In this document: positions 63,629 through 64,000 of the stretch, one piece after another | Numbering within the stretch: the first letter of the stretch is position 1 | Layout: every line of letters starts with the position of its first letter | Assembly (NCBI GenBank): GCA_964017065.1 | Contig: OZ024790.1 | Coordinates: 8,001,864 to 8,065,863, forward strand | DNA from: Haliclona indistincta | Taxonomy: Eukaryota > Porifera > Demospongiae > Haplosclerida > Chalinidae | DNA length: 64,000 nucleotides | Reading direction: 5' to 3' | Translations under genes and position numbers: made by a program | Notes under the pieces: generated by a model | The model's database searches: none | Seen by the model: the letters and a program-made list of their open reading frames with translations, nothing else | What the model was told of the DNA's origin: nothing

Positions 63629-64000
63629 ATGTCTGCTACTCGCCTTGCAGTGCTATTGGTGGCGCTCTGCCTGCGTACTGCAGCTGCGCAGAAAGAAGGC
63701 GATCTACGGCTAGTTGGAGGAGCTAAATGTGGCGAGGGTAGAGTGGAGATATATCACAGCAGAGAATGGGGGACTGTTTGTGATGATCGCTTTGATTTGA
63801 ACGACGCTAGAGTGATTTGCAGGCAACTGGGCTACAGAGAACCGAAGTACGTTTGGTTCAATGCGTTCTTCGGTCAAGGAACCGGACCAATATGGGTGGA
63901 TGGTTTGAACTGCAGAGGTTCTGAGAGTCGACTTGTTGATTGCTCGTTTAACGGCTTTGGTATACATGATTGTAGGCATCACGAGGACGCGGGGGTCACC
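63629..64000 (+). CDS. Second LOX-like/SRCR gene, 5' part (truncated by window edge)
   Basis: The open frame from ATG 63629 to the edge encodes MSATRLAVLLVALCLRTAAA (signal peptide) and a complete-looking first SRCR domain (DLRLVGGAKCGEGRVEIYHS, WGTVCDDRFDLNDARVICRQ, GPIWVDGLNCRGSESRLVDC, HHEDAGV). It is a direct tandem paralogue of the preceding gene, close to it in the first exon and more diverged in the middle of the SRCR domain (YVWFNAFFGQGTG against YKHVGHYGAGTG). Whether it carries a lysyl oxidase domain cannot be seen. Confidence 0.88.
   Translation, partial: MSATRLAVLLVALCLRTAAAQKEGDLRLVGGAKCGEGRVEIYHSREWGTVCDDRFDLNDARVICRQLGYREPKYVWFNAFFGQGTGPIWVDGLNCRGSESRLVDCSFNGFGIHDCRHHEDAGVT

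Overview
The window is animal nuclear DNA. Genes are split by spliceosomal GT-AG introns, many only 45-60 nt long. Most recognisable proteins are metazoan: a SAS-6 centriole protein, an ELM2/SANT co-repressor of the MIER family, DIMT1, SETD9, FRA10AC1, an EFCAB14-like protein and SRCR/lysyl-oxidase proteins. Compact AT-rich genes, very short introns, many MITEs and an SRCR-LOX protein fit an early-branching animal, most likely a demosponge. That assignment is an inference; no rRNA or mitochondrial sequence is present to settle it. Exon boundaries were built by hand from splice motifs, reading phase and remembered family alignments.

Layout. 0-5 kb: the first exon of a secreted protein (-), a secreted subtilase (-), and SETD9 (+). 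6.3-10.6 kb: an EFCAB14-like membrane protein with a mucin-like stalk (+). 10.7-17.5 kb: four small secreted proteins (-,+,-,+). 18.1-30.3 kb: DIMT1 (-), whose introns are swollen with hAT-type and other MITEs and a long foldback. 30.5-33.8 and 41.1-44.4 kb: two copies of a 3.3 kb segmental duplication, each with a SPATA1-like gene. 34-41 kb: an unresolved gene, a 2.6 kb tandem array of splice-site-bearing units, and T-rich sequence. 44.1-45.3 kb: FRA10AC1 (-). 45.7-48.6 kb: two more small secreted proteins (+,-). 48.9-59.6 kb: MIER (-), a PP2C-like protein (+) and SASS6 (-). 60.8-64 kb: tandem SRCR/lysyl-oxidase genes (+), the second cut by the window edge.

The most unusual content is a family of at least six genes (seven predicted domains) for small secreted, helix-rich proteins. 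Overall sequence similarity is low, but the gene plan is the same: a TATA box 59-118 bp upstream of the ATG, a signal-peptide exon, all introns in phase 0, a central exon that in four cases ends on a Trp codon, and a final exon starting with a Cys-containing loop. This resembles the gene plan of helical cytokines. I do not recognise a described family, and the function is unknown.

The other genes are mostly conserved housekeeping or structural genes: rRNA dimethylation, chromatin repression, centriole assembly and collagen/elastin crosslinking. There is no operon logic. Divergent pairs with short shared promoters are subtilase/SETD9, DIMT1/SPATA1-like copy 1, FRA10AC1/secreted C and MIER/PP2C-like.
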